Positions 1 through 7,410 of a stretch of 64,000 nucleotides of DNA are shown here, piece after piece (within the stretch, counting starts at the first letter, position 1; every line of letters begins with the position of its first letter). The translations under genes were made by a program, and so were the position numbers. Origin of the DNA: Streptomyces sp. BK239 (lineage in GTDB: Bacteria; Actinomycetota; Actinomycetes; Streptomycetales; Streptomycetaceae). Below the pieces are notes generated by a model that worked only from the letters and a program-made list of their open reading frames with translations, had not been told where the DNA came from and searched no databases. Where the stretch lies: the NCBI RefSeq assembly GCF_004217285.1, contig NZ_SHKS01000003.1, positions 159,169 through 223,168 on the forward strand. The letters run 5' to 3'.

Positions 1-54
1 GGCGTTTGGCTATTTCCCCGGGGGGGGGCCGCCGGGGGTGGGGCCGGGGGTGGT

Positions 55-83
55 AAGAGGAGGCGTCGAGGACGCCTCCTCTT
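55..83 (-). terminator. Rho-independent-type hairpin
   Basis: A perfect 13-bp inverted repeat (AAGAGGAGGCGTC / GACGCCTCCTCTT) with a 3-nt loop lies about 10 bp beyond the stop codon of the secreted protein encoded on the minus strand. There is no long U-tract, which is usual for Streptomyces terminators. Confidence 0.75.
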
Positions 84-92
84 CGCACGCCG

Positions 93-986
93 TCAAGCGG
101 AGGCCGCCGCCCTGCGTGAACGGCGGCGCACGACGAGGACGCCTGCGGAGGCGAGGGCCGCCGCGGCGGCCGCGGCGGTGGCGACGGTCGTTCGGGAGGA
201 GCCGTGCGGGAGGGGCTCGCCGACGACCGTGAGCTGGCGGTTTGTGGTCTGCCGGCCGTGATGGCTGAGCGCTGTCAGGGGGTAGCGGCCTTCCGGCACG
301 TCGCCTCGCAGTCGGGCGTGGCCCGCGTACACCGTGCCGCCGTCGTCGCATTTGCAGCCCGGGTCGTCCGCGCTGCCGGTCGTGAGGGTCACCGGGGTGT
401 CGAAGACGGGTGAGCTGACGGTCACCGAGTTCTCCCCCGGTGCGGCTCGCAGATCGGTGAGGACCAGCCGGACGTCGCTCCCCGGCCGTACCGGTGCGGA
501 GTCCTCGCCGCCCGGGAAGGCGTCCGGGGGGCCGATGACGAAACGGCTGATCTCCGCCGAGCCCTCGGCCGCGACCTCGAGCCGCGTGGTGGCGACGGTA
601 CGGCCGTGACTGGTCGCCGTGGCCGGGTAGGCGCCCGGGCGCAGGCCCGGGCGGATGCGGTGCTCCGTTCCCGCCTTGTTCGTCTGGACCGACTCCGTCG
701 ACCCCTTCTTGAGGGGGGTCAGGGTGATCGGCTGCACCAGGGCCGGGGACGTGATCTCGACCCTGTCCCACCCCGGCGGCATTCCCTGGACGCTGAACCA
801 GACCGTGTCGCCCGCCTCCAGGGTCCTGCCCTGAGGCACGTGGTAGTCGAGGCGGACCGCCGTGGACGGGCCGTCGGCCCTCGGCGGGTTCGCGGCTTCG
901 GCCGACGCCCGATGCGTCGGTCCCAGTAAGGACATGAGGGCGATACCGGCGACGACCATGACTCTGGCGACGGTGTCGTGGAACAC
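93..986 (-). CDS. Secreted, C-terminally membrane-anchored protein with two repeated domains
   Basis: Unrecognised family, 297 aa. The GTG start follows a good GGGAGGAA ribosome site. Residues 1-30 look like a Sec signal peptide (MVVAGIALMSLLG core, then AxA). The mature part contains two similar halves of about 110 aa. Each has an (I/V)(T/S)SP...P(I/V)TLT strand followed by a G.(R/E)GxYPxTAxSHGR-type segment and an L(E/T)V ending, so it is probably a duplicated beta-sandwich; this reading is inference. A CKCDD cluster sits in the second half. An Ala-rich transmembrane helix near residues 262-284 is followed by RRRSRR, giving an outside-facing protein anchored at its C terminus. It is transcribed away from the sugar ABC operon and ends in a strong hairpin. 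A structural or sensory envelope role is possible, but no enzyme motif is visible. Confidence 0.7.
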   Translation of the reverse strand: MFHDTVARVMVVAGIALMSLLGPTHRASAEAANPPRADGPSTAVRLDYHVPQGRTLEAGDTVWFSVQGMPPGWDRVEITSPALVQPITLTPLKKGSTESVQTNKAGTEHRIRPGLRPGAYPATATSHGRTVATTRLEVAAEGSAEISRFVIGPPDAFPGGEDSAPVRPGSDVRLVLTDLRAAPGENSVTVSSPVFDTPVTLTTGSADDPGCKCDDGGTVYAGHARLRGDVPEGRYPLTALSHHGRQTTNRQLTVVGEPLPHGSSRTTVATAAAAAAALASAGVLVVRRRSRRAAASA

Positions 987-1082
987 GATTCCTCCCAGGC
1001 GGAGAGGGCTGGGCCGGTGCGGCCCCCATCGATCGGTCGGCCGGGAAGAGGGCTTCGGCGCCCGCCGGGTTGCCGGTTCCCC

Positions 1083-1124
1083 TGTTTCCGAGCGAAGGGC
1101 GAGTGTTTCCGAGCGAAGGGCGAG
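1083..1124 (+). repeat. Exact tandem 21-bp repeat upstream of the sugar ABC operon
   Basis: Two exact head-to-tail copies of a 21-bp unit (beginning TGTTTCCGAGCGAAG and ending GGGCGAG) lie at 1083-1103 and 1104-1124, about 60-100 bp before the start of the substrate-binding protein gene. The position fits an operator with two half-sites on the same helix face (21 bp is two turns). The regulator is not encoded in the window. A short AT-richer patch containing TATCGGATATAGG follows and may include the promoter. Confidence 0.65.
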
Positions 1125-1186
1125 CTTTTAGTTTCGGTCATATCGGATATAGGGGATGTGTCAGCGGGGTTTCTCAGGAAGCGCGG

Positions 1187-2299
1187 ATGGGTCTCGTGGG
1201 TCTCGGTGGTTGTTGGGCGGCTGTGCGGCGCAGGGTGCTTGCGCGGGTGGCCATGGCGGTCGTGGTCGCCGGGGCCTGGGGGCTGGTCGGGGGCTGCGGG
1301 GAGGGGGGTGGGGACGGGCCTTCGGTGGGACTGCTGCTGCCCGGGGGCGGGGACTCCCGGTTCGGGCAGTTCGACCGGCCGCTGATCGAGGAGAAGCTCA
1401 AGGAGCTGTGCCCGGACTGTCCGGCGGCCCTGGTCGCCGCCACGCCCGATCCCGCCGTGCAACGGCAGCAGCTGGAGTCGATGATCACCAGGGGCGTGGA
1501 TGTGCTGATCATCGCCGCCGTCGATCCCGAGCTGCTGCGTCCGTCCGTCGAGGCCGCGCACCGGGCCGGCATCCCGGTCGTCGCCTACGACCGGCTCGCG
1601 CAGGGGCCGGTCTCCGGGTACGTGACCTTCGACGGCGCGGAGGTCGGCAGGCTCCAGGCCCAGGGGCTGCTGAAGGCCATGGCGGCCAAGGGGCGGAACG
1701 AACAGATCGTGATGATGAACGGGGCCACCACCGACCCCAACGCCGAGTGGTTCAAGCAGGGGTCGCTCGCCGTCCTCAAGGGCAAGGTGAAGATCGGCGA
1801 GTCGTACGACACGGTCAACTGGCGGCCGGAGAACGCCTTCGTCAACATGCGGGGAGCCGTCGCCACACTGGGCGGGAACAGCATCGACGGTGTGCTGGCC
1901 GCGAACGACGCCCTCGCCGGCGCCGTGATCTCCGCGCTCAACGCCACCGAGGTCCGGCCGCTGCCCCCGGTCACCGGTCAGGACGCCGACCTCGTCGCCG
2001 TACGGCGCATCGTCAGAGGCGAGCAGTACATGACCGTGTACAAGCCCTTCAAGCCGGCCGCCGACGCCGCCGCCCGGATGGCCGTCGCCCTCGGTCGCGG
2101 GCAGGCGGTCGGGTCCATCGCCACCCGCACCGTCGACAGCACCACCACCGACGACATCCCCTCCGTCCTCCTCCCCTCGGTCTCCGTGACGGTCGACAAC
2201 ATCAAGGACACCTTGGTGAAGGACGGTATGTACACCATCGACCAGATATGCCCTCCTAGACTTCGGTCGGCGTGCGACGAGGCCGGGATCACCGGCTGA
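1187..2299 (+). CDS. Sugar ABC transporter substrate-binding lipoprotein (XylF-like)
   Basis: Binds a sugar outside the membrane and hands it to the permease encoded two genes downstream. 370 aa. The ATG is preceded by AGGAAG six bases upstream; an earlier in-frame GTG/ATG would read through the tandem repeat and gives a poor N terminus. The N terminus has Arg residues, a hydrophobic core (AMAVVVAGAWGLV) and a lipobox-like VGGC, so it is probably lipid-anchored. The rest is a periplasmic-binding type 1 fold typical of the XylF/ribose group: SVGLLLPGGGDSRF at the start, GVDVLIIAAVDPELL, GIPVVAYDR, DGVLAANDALAGA and PPVTGQDAD. It heads an operon with the ATPase and permease (22-bp gap, then overlap). 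D-xylose or a related pentose is the likely ligand by family resemblance, not proven. Confidence 0.88.
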   Translation: MGLVGLGGCWAAVRRRVLARVAMAVVVAGAWGLVGGCGEGGGDGPSVGLLLPGGGDSRFGQFDRPLIEEKLKELCPDCPAALVAATPDPAVQRQQLESMITRGVDVLIIAAVDPELLRPSVEAAHRAGIPVVAYDRLAQGPVSGYVTFDGAEVGRLQAQGLLKAMAAKGRNEQIVMMNGATTDPNAEWFKQGSLAVLKGKVKIGESYDTVNWRPENAFVNMRGAVATLGGNSIDGVLAANDALAGAVISALNATEVRPLPPVTGQDADLVAVRRIVRGEQYMTVYKPFKPAADAAARMAVALGRGQAVGSIATRTVDSTTTDDIPSVLLPSVSVTVDNIKDTLVKDGMYTIDQICPPRLRSACDEAGITG

Positions 2300-2321
2300 G
2301 CGCTCACGGAAGGAGGTGACC

Positions 2322-3152
2322 TTGTCGCCAGGCCGCGAGCCGGGCCCCGGGCCAGGGCCCGATCCAGGACCCGTCCACGGTCGGCCCCTTCTGGCGATGC
2401 GCGGCGTGTCCAAGCGGTTCGCCGCCGTCCAGGCGCTGGTGGACGTCGAGCTGGAGATCAGGGCCGGGGAGGTGGTCGCCCTGATGGGCGACAACGCCGC
2501 CGGCAAGTCCACCCTGGTCAAGGTGATCTCCGGGGCCGGTCCGGCCGACCGGGGCGTCATCGAGTGGCAGGGCGACGCCATCCAGATCAGACGCCCCCAG
2601 GACGCCCAGGCCCTGGGCATCGCGACCGTCTACCAGGACCTCGCGATGTGCGACAACCTCGACGTCGTCGGCAACCTCTTCCTCGGCCGGGAGATCCACC
2701 GCTTCGGCGTCCTCGACGAGGTGGAGATGGAGCGTCTGACCCGCGAGCTGCTGCACACGCTGTCCATCCGCATTCCCGACGTGCGCGTGCCGGTCGCCGC
2801 GCTGTCCGGCGGGCAGCGGCAGGTCGTCGCGATCACCCGCTCGCTCCTCGGCTCGCCCCGGCTGCTCCTGCTGGACGAACCCACCGCCTCCCTGGGCGTC
2901 GAGCAGACCGGTCAGCTCCTCGACCTCATCGAGGAGCTGCGCGACCGGGGCCTCGGCGTTCTCCTGATCAGCCACAACATGGGCGACATCAAGGCCGTCG
3001 CCGACCGGGTGGCCGTCCTGCGCCTCGGACGCAACAACGGCGTCTTCGACGTGAACACCGCCTCCCAGGAGCAGATCATCTCCTCCATCACCGGCGCCGC
3101 CGACAACGCTGCGGGCCACCGACCCACCCGCCCGGAGGAGGCATGGCCGTGA
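2322..3152 (+). CDS. Sugar ABC transporter ATP-binding protein, single-domain XylG-like
   Basis: Energises sugar uptake at the inner face of the membrane. 276 aa from a TTG start with AAGGAGG six bases upstream; the GTG at 2316 lies immediately after that ribosome site and is unlikely. Walker A GDNAAGKST is near residues 56-64, the Q-loop in VYQDLAMCDNL, the signature LSGGQRQ near 161-167 and Walker B LLLLDEP near 180-187, with a switch His in LLISHNM. Classical XylG/RbsA proteins carry two ATPase domains (about 500 aa). This one has only one, as in a known group of actinobacterial carbohydrate importers, so it presumably works as a homodimer. The stop codon lies inside the first codons of the permease gene, which indicates translational coupling. 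Confidence 0.9.
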   Translation: MSPGREPGPGPGPDPGPVHGRPLLAMRGVSKRFAAVQALVDVELEIRAGEVVALMGDNAAGKSTLVKVISGAGPADRGVIEWQGDAIQIRRPQDAQALGIATVYQDLAMCDNLDVVGNLFLGREIHRFGVLDEVEMERLTRELLHTLSIRIPDVRVPVAALSGGQRQVVAITRSLLGSPRLLLLDEPTASLGVEQTGQLLDLIEELRDRGLGVLLISHNMGDIKAVADRVAVLRLGRNNGVFDVNTASQEQIISSITGAADNAAGHRPTRPEEAWP

Positions 3153-4411
3153 GGGGGAGGCAGGGAGACGGGCCGGAGGCGGCCGTCGGCGAGGCGGAGA
3201 AGGACGACGGACGGCGGACGGTCGCGCGGATCAGGGCGTACGTCGTCCACGGCGTACGGCGGCGGCTGCGCGAGCGCGATCCCGGTCCCGCCCCCGCCCT
3301 CCTCGCCCTCGCCGTGATCTGGGTGGTCTTCCAGAGCCTCAACGAGAACTTCCTCTCCCCGCGCAACCTGTCCGTGCTCAGCGTGGACATCGTCGGCACC
3401 GGCATGGTGGCCGTCGGGATCGTGTTCGTGCTGCTGATCGGCGAGATCGATCTGTCCGTGGGCTCGCTCGCCGGGCTGGCGGGCGCCGTGTTCGCCGCGC
3501 TGAACGTCAACCTGGGGATGCCGGAATGGCTCGCCGTGATCACCGCGCTGTGCTGCGGCGCCGCCGCCGGGGGGCTGCACGGGTTCTCCTTCGCCAGGAT
3601 CGGCGTGCCCGCGTTCGTCGTCACCCTCGCGGGTCTGCTCGCGTGGAACGGGGTGATGCTGTACCTGCTGGGGCCGGACACGGCCGTCAACTTCAGCGAG
3701 GACGGCCTGGTCGCCCAGCTGACCAGCCGCTACTTCGCCTCCGGCTTCGTCGTCTACGGGCTGGCCGCGCTCGTCACGGCCGTGTACCTCCTCGCCGCCC
3801 ACCGTGAGCGCCGGCGCCGGGCGGCCGCCGGGATGCCGTCCCGGCCGCCGGGCGTGATCTGGGCGCGTGCGGCAGTACTCGCGGCGGTCCTGTTCACCGT
3901 GGTGTCCGTCCTGGACCGGTTCGAGGGGCTGCCGCTGGCTCTACTGATCTTCCTGGCGGTCATCACCGTCTCGGACCTCTTCCTGCGCCGCACGACCTAC
4001 GGCCGGCAGGTCCTCGCGCTGGGCGGCGGCGTGGAGGCGGCCCGGCGGGCCAGCGTCGATGTGACGCGCGTGCGGATCGCGGTGTTCATGGTGTCGGGGA
4101 CCCTGGCGGCCGTCGGCGGGCTGTTCGTCGCGTCCCGGCTCACCTCGGCGAGCCAGGTGCCGGGCTCCGGGATGCTGCTGATCAACGCGATCGCCGCCGC
4201 CGTCGTCGGGGGCACCAGCCTGTTCGGCGGACGCGGGTCGGCCTGGTCGGCGCTGCTGGGGGTGCTCATCATCCAGTCGATCGCCTCGGGCATGTCCCTG
4301 CTGGGCGTGGCGTCCCCCGTGCAGTTCATGATCACGGGCGGGGTGCTGTACACGGCGGTGGTGGCCGACGCGTTGACCCGGCGCGCCCCGAGCCCGCTCG
4401 GGCGGCCCTGA
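3143..4411 (+). CDS. Sugar ABC transporter permease (XylH-like)
   Basis: Membrane channel of the xylose-type importer. 422 aa. The ATG has GGAGG about 5 bases upstream and overlaps the end of the ATPase gene by 10 bp. After a charged cytoplasmic N terminus (about 45 aa) come roughly ten hydrophobic segments. Family hallmarks of BPD_transp_2 are clear: GEIDLSVGSLAGLAGA in the first half and GGTSLFGGRGSAWSALLGVLIIQSIASGM in the second, plus RRTTYGRQVLALGGGVEAARRASV, the usual contact loop with the ATPase. It is the last gene of the three-gene operon and is followed by a perfect palindrome that should act as terminator. Confidence 0.9.
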   Translation: MAVRGRQGDGPEAAVGEAEKDDGRRTVARIRAYVVHGVRRRLRERDPGPAPALLALAVIWVVFQSLNENFLSPRNLSVLSVDIVGTGMVAVGIVFVLLIGEIDLSVGSLAGLAGAVFAALNVNLGMPEWLAVITALCCGAAAGGLHGFSFARIGVPAFVVTLAGLLAWNGVMLYLLGPDTAVNFSEDGLVAQLTSRYFASGFVVYGLAALVTAVYLLAAHRERRRRAAAGMPSRPPGVIWARAAVLAAVLFTVVSVLDRFEGLPLALLIFLAVITVSDLFLRRTTYGRQVLALGGGVEAARRASVDVTRVRIAVFMVSGTLAAVGGLFVASRLTSASQVPGSGMLLINAIAAAVVGGTSLFGGRGSAWSALLGVLIIQSIASGMSLLGVASPVQFMITGGVLYTAVVADALTRRAPSPLGRP

Positions 4412-4423
4412 GCCGGAGAGGCT

Positions 4424-4447
4424 TCGGGCCCGCCCGGGCGGGCCCGA
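4424..4447. terminator. Bidirectional terminator between converging genes
   Basis: A 24-bp perfect palindrome (TCGGGCCCGCCC joined to its reverse complement) starts 12 bp after the permease stop and lies between two converging genes. Confidence 0.75.
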
Positions 4448-4463
4448 CGCGGAGGAGGCGGAG

Positions 4464-4486
4464 AGGGGTACCGCCGCGGCACCCCT
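4464..4486 (-). terminator. Second hairpin, better paired on the minus strand
   Basis: AGGGGTACC / GGCACCCCT with a short GC loop. The single non-Watson-Crick position is a wobble pair only in a minus-strand transcript, so it probably terminates the secreted-protein gene that stops at 4497. Confidence 0.5.
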
Positions 4487-4496
4487 CCCCCGTGCG

Positions 4497-5351
4497 TCAG
4501 GCGCCCAGGTACACCGGGGCCTTCTGGCGGGACTTGCCGTGGATGTAGTTGCTGACGGTGCCGTCGGCGGCCAGGACGACCACCGTGTTGTCGTCCTGGA
4601 GGACGACGGGGCGGGCCTTGGCGTAGGTCACGGGGAACGTGCCGTGGCCGGTGGTCAGGCGCACCCCGTAGACGCCGTTCCGCTTGACCAGCTTCACGGT
4701 CGAGCCGTCGGCGAGCTTGTAGCGGCCGAGACGGGGGTGGGCCGCGGTGGCCGCACCCGTCCAGGTGAGGGTCGCGCCGTCGGGGGTGAGCACCAGCGTG
4801 CGACCGCCGAACAGGGCGGCCCCGGAGCGGGCGTTCGCGTCGAGGAAGCGGATCAGCTTGCCGCCCTGGAAGACGCGGGCCTGGTAGTGGCCGCCGGCGT
4901 TGACCCGGAAGATCTGCGCGGTCGTCCGCGCGTCGAGGCGCACGGTGCGGACGAGCTTGCCGCGCTGAGTGCAGTCGGCGGTCAGCGCGGGGAAGGCGAT
5001 GGCCTGCCACGGGGTGGAGCCGCCCTGGCTGCGCTGGTGGAAGACCGGCTTCGCGCCCAGCACCCCGGTGATCTTCAGGCCGCTGGACAGGTTGGCGGGC
5101 CTGCTCTGGTCGACGGTCGCTACGACGGCGCCCCGATGGGTCAGGAGCTTTGCGGACGCGCCGTCGTCGGCGCTGTTGACCAGCCGGACCTTCATGCCGC
5201 CGAAGGCGGAGGGGACCGTCTTGACGGCGACACAGTTCGCCTGGTTCGTCGTGGGCACGGGCGGAGCGGCGGCGGCCGCGGCGGTCGCGGAGGCGGCGGT
5301 CGTGCCGACGAGGGCGACGGCGACGAAGGCGGTGCGGAGTGCGGGGCGCAT
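4497..5351 (-). CDS. Secreted protein of unknown function
   Basis: 284 aa from the ATG (MRPALRTAF...) that begins a typical Sec signal peptide: RPALR, hydrophobic VAVALVGTTAASATA and an Ala-rich cleavage zone near residue 30. A longer reading upstream adds a poor Arg-rich leader and is rejected. The mature protein has two Cys (NQANCVAV and LTADCTQRG) that could form a disulphide. It contains several short beta-like stretches (AQIFRVNAGGHYQARVFQGGK, SGAALFGGRTLVLTPDG, NTVVVLAADGTVSNYIHG), suggestive of an all-beta or propeller-like fold. No catalytic motif is recognised. It is preceded by overlapping TGTGAC-type palindromes that may regulate it. Confidence 0.7.
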   Translation of the reverse strand: MRPALRTAFVAVALVGTTAASATAAAAAAPPVPTTNQANCVAVKTVPSAFGGMKVRLVNSADDGASAKLLTHRGAVVATVDQSRPANLSSGLKITGVLGAKPVFHQRSQGGSTPWQAIAFPALTADCTQRGKLVRTVRLDARTTAQIFRVNAGGHYQARVFQGGKLIRFLDANARSGAALFGGRTLVLTPDGATLTWTGAATAAHPRLGRYKLADGSTVKLVKRNGVYGVRLTTGHGTFPVTYAKARPVVLQDDNTVVVLAADGTVSNYIHGKSRQKAPVYLGA

Positions 5352-5445
5352 GGCGGCTCCTGGGTACCTGGCATCTGCGGTGACGGTCTCGCTGACCTGC
5401 GATGACAACGGTAGAAATCGTCCGCGGCGGAACAGTCCGATCCAT

Positions 5446-5472
5446 GTCACAGCCGTGTGACGACACGTCACA
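5446..5472. promoter_or_regulatory. Two overlapping TGTGAC/GTCACA palindromes
   Basis: GTCACA-N4-TGTGAC (5446-5461) overlaps TGTGACG-N3-CGTCACA (5456-5472), sharing the central TGTGAC. They lie about 95-120 bp upstream of the start of the secreted-protein gene. The half-sites recall CRP/FNR-family operators (TGTGA...TCACA), but the spacing is not the canonical N6, so the regulator is unassigned. Confidence 0.5.
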
Positions 5473-5520
5473 TCCGTGGTTCCGCGACTCCCCGCGCGCG
5501 CAATCGCGCGACCGGTCACG

Positions 5521-6237
5521 TCAGTTGTTCCACGACTCGTCGTAGGGGTCCCGGGGCTGTGTCGTGGGGGTCACCGTCGTCGCCTCGAACCAGGGGATCG
5601 GGCCGTCGTTGACCGGGTCCTTGGTCTGACGGGGTGTGTACACGCCGGTGATGCGCAGCCAGGTGTCCGGCTGGAGGACCGGCGGGATGCGGCCGGTGAG
5701 GCCGATCTTGACGGGCTGGGCGTCGGCGGCGCAGCAGTTGAGGGCCATGCGGACGAGGTACGGCGTGCCGTCGGCGTCCAGCGCGAGGAAGCCGGTGATC
5801 TCGATGCGCCGGCCGGTGAGGGTGCGTCCGTGGTCGTAGGCGGCGCGGGTCGCGTAGTCGACCACGCTCAGGCGCAGGGGGCCGGTGGGCGGGAGGGCCG
5901 CGTAGGCGGGGGGTTCCTGGAGGGCCGTGCCGGTGCGGGTGGCGCTGTAGGAGCCGAGGGCGGGCGGGGCGACCAGGATCAGGGCGAGGAGGGGCAGGAG
6001 CAGCAGCCAGGCGATCCGGGGTTCGCGGTGGGCGGCACCGGTGTGTTCCGCACCGCGCTGCCGGCCTCGTTCGTACCAGGCCGTGGCCAGGGCCGTCGCC
6101 ACCAGGACCGCGCCCGAGGCGAGGAGGAGGGGTTGCAGGCCCGCCTTGACGTAGCGGAGGTAGAGGTCGGTGGCGCCGGCGTGCAGGAGGGTCGCGCCGA
6201 GGAGGAAGAGGACGGCCGACTGGGCCAGGCGGTTCAC
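5521..6237 (-). CDS. TIGR03943-family membrane protein, partner of the UPF0718 permease
   Basis: 238 aa, GTG start overlapping the permease stop (GTGA), so the two genes are translated together. N-terminal membrane segments (VLFLLGATLLHAG..., LLLASGAVLVATALATAW, WLLLLPLLALILVAPPAL) are followed by an extracytoplasmic domain. This domain holds the family's conserved NCCAADAQPVKIGL motif with vicinal cysteines and a final GPIPWFEATTV segment. The family (YcgQ-like) is almost always encoded next to a UPF0718 (YraQ/YcgR-like) permease, as here. The transported substrate is unknown; the Cys pair suggests metal or thiol chemistry, which is inference. Confidence 0.85.
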   Translation of the reverse strand: MNRLAQSAVLFLLGATLLHAGATDLYLRYVKAGLQPLLLASGAVLVATALATAWYERGRQRGAEHTGAAHREPRIAWLLLLPLLALILVAPPALGSYSATRTGTALQEPPAYAALPPTGPLRLSVVDYATRAAYDHGRTLTGRRIEITGFLALDADGTPYLVRMALNCCAADAQPVKIGLTGRIPPVLQPDTWLRITGVYTPRQTKDPVNDGPIPWFEATTVTPTTQPRDPYDESWNN

Positions 6238-7274
6238 AGGATCACCGCCCCGGTCAGTGCCGCCCCCGCCACCGCGAGGACGAACGTCGCCGGGGCGAAG
6301 CGCAGGGCGAAGCCCCGGCCGAAGGTGCCCGCCTGCATCGCGAACAGCTTCAGGTCGATCATCGGGCCGACGACCAGGAAGGCGAGGCGGGCCGTCAGCG
6401 AGAACTGCGTCAGCGACGCCGCGACGAACGCGTCCGCCTCCGAGCAGATGGACAGGACCACGGCCAGTACGGCCAGCGCGAGGATCGCGACGAGGGGGTT
6501 GCCCGCGGCGGTGCGCAGCCAGCTCTCCGGGGCGACCGCCTTCAGCGTCGCCGCCGCCATCGCGCCCACGACGAGGAAGCCGCCGGCGTGCGTCACGTCG
6601 TGCCGGACCGCGTCCCAGAACGCCGCGCCCTTGGTGCGGCCCTCGTGCGGCGGGTGCGCGGGCGGGCGGAGCCAGTCCGTGCGGCCCAGCCGGTGCCAGA
6701 GCCAGCCCATCGCGCAGGCCACGGCGAGGCTCGCCACGAACCGGGCCAGCACCATCTCGGGGTCGCGCGGGAAGGCCACGGCGGTCGCCGTCAGCACGAT
6801 CGGGTTGATCGCGGGGGCGGAGAGCAGGAAGGCGAGGGCCGCGGCGGGGGTGACGCCCCGGCGGACCAGGGCGCCGGCGACCGGTACGGACGCGCACTCG
6901 CAACCGGGCAGGACCGCGCCCGCTACGCCGGCCACCGGGACCGCGAGGGCGGGGCTGCGGGGCAGGGCGCGGGCGAAGAAGGACGGGGGGACGTAGACCG
7001 CGATGGCCGCCGACAGCAGGACGCCCAGGACGAGGAACGGCAGCGCCTGGATCACCACCGCCACGAAGACCGTCGTCCAGCTCTGCATCACCGGCGCGGC
7101 CAGCGCGCGGCGCAGCGGGCTCTGGAGCAGCACCGTCAGGATCAGCAGGAGGGTGAGGGCGAGGGGGGAGGTCAGCCTGGGGCGGGGTTCACGACCGGCA
7201 GCGGCGTCCGCGTCGTCGGCGGGACGCGCCGCCGCTTCCCCCTGATCGGGAGTCGTCGCTCTGGTGATGGCCAC
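6234..7274 (-). CDS. UPF0718 (YraQ-like) permease
   Basis: 346 aa with about eight transmembrane helices. It starts with a 45-aa charged cytoplasmic tail (MAITRATTPDQGEAAARP...). The family signature PGCECASVPVAGALVRRGV...LAFLLSAPAINPIVL is present in the first half and is mirrored in the second half by FLVVGAMAAA and SICSEADAFVAASL, the usual pseudo-two-fold arrangement of these putative permeases. It is coupled to the downstream TIGR03943 protein. Its start faces the RCK-domain gene on the other strand. The function of the pair is not established. Confidence 0.87.
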   Translation of the reverse strand: MAITRATTPDQGEAAARPADDADAAAGREPRPRLTSPLALTLLLILTVLLQSPLRRALAAPVMQSWTTVFVAVVIQALPFLVLGVLLSAAIAVYVPPSFFARALPRSPALAVPVAGVAGAVLPGCECASVPVAGALVRRGVTPAAALAFLLSAPAINPIVLTATAVAFPRDPEMVLARFVASLAVACAMGWLWHRLGRTDWLRPPAHPPHEGRTKGAAFWDAVRHDVTHAGGFLVVGAMAAATLKAVAPESWLRTAAGNPLVAILALAVLAVVLSICSEADAFVAASLTQFSLTARLAFLVVGPMIDLKLFAMQAGTFGRGFALRFAPATFVLAVAGAALTGAVIL

Positions 7275-7410
7275 GGGTGGGGCACCTCCGGGTTCCCTCG
7301 CGCTGTCGCCCTGCCCTGCTGGTCCCCCGCCCGTCCCATACGGCCGTGCGGGTCCGCTTGTTCAGCGGCCGTCTGGAACCACCCGTCCCGGTGAGGCAGT
7401 CTTCTCCCTC

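Noticed and set aside
719..2620. 633-aa minus-strand open frame across the sugar-binding protein gene
   Set aside because: It is antisense to a clearly homologous gene, has Arg/Gly/Pro-rich nonsense composition and no domain; a high-GC shadow frame.
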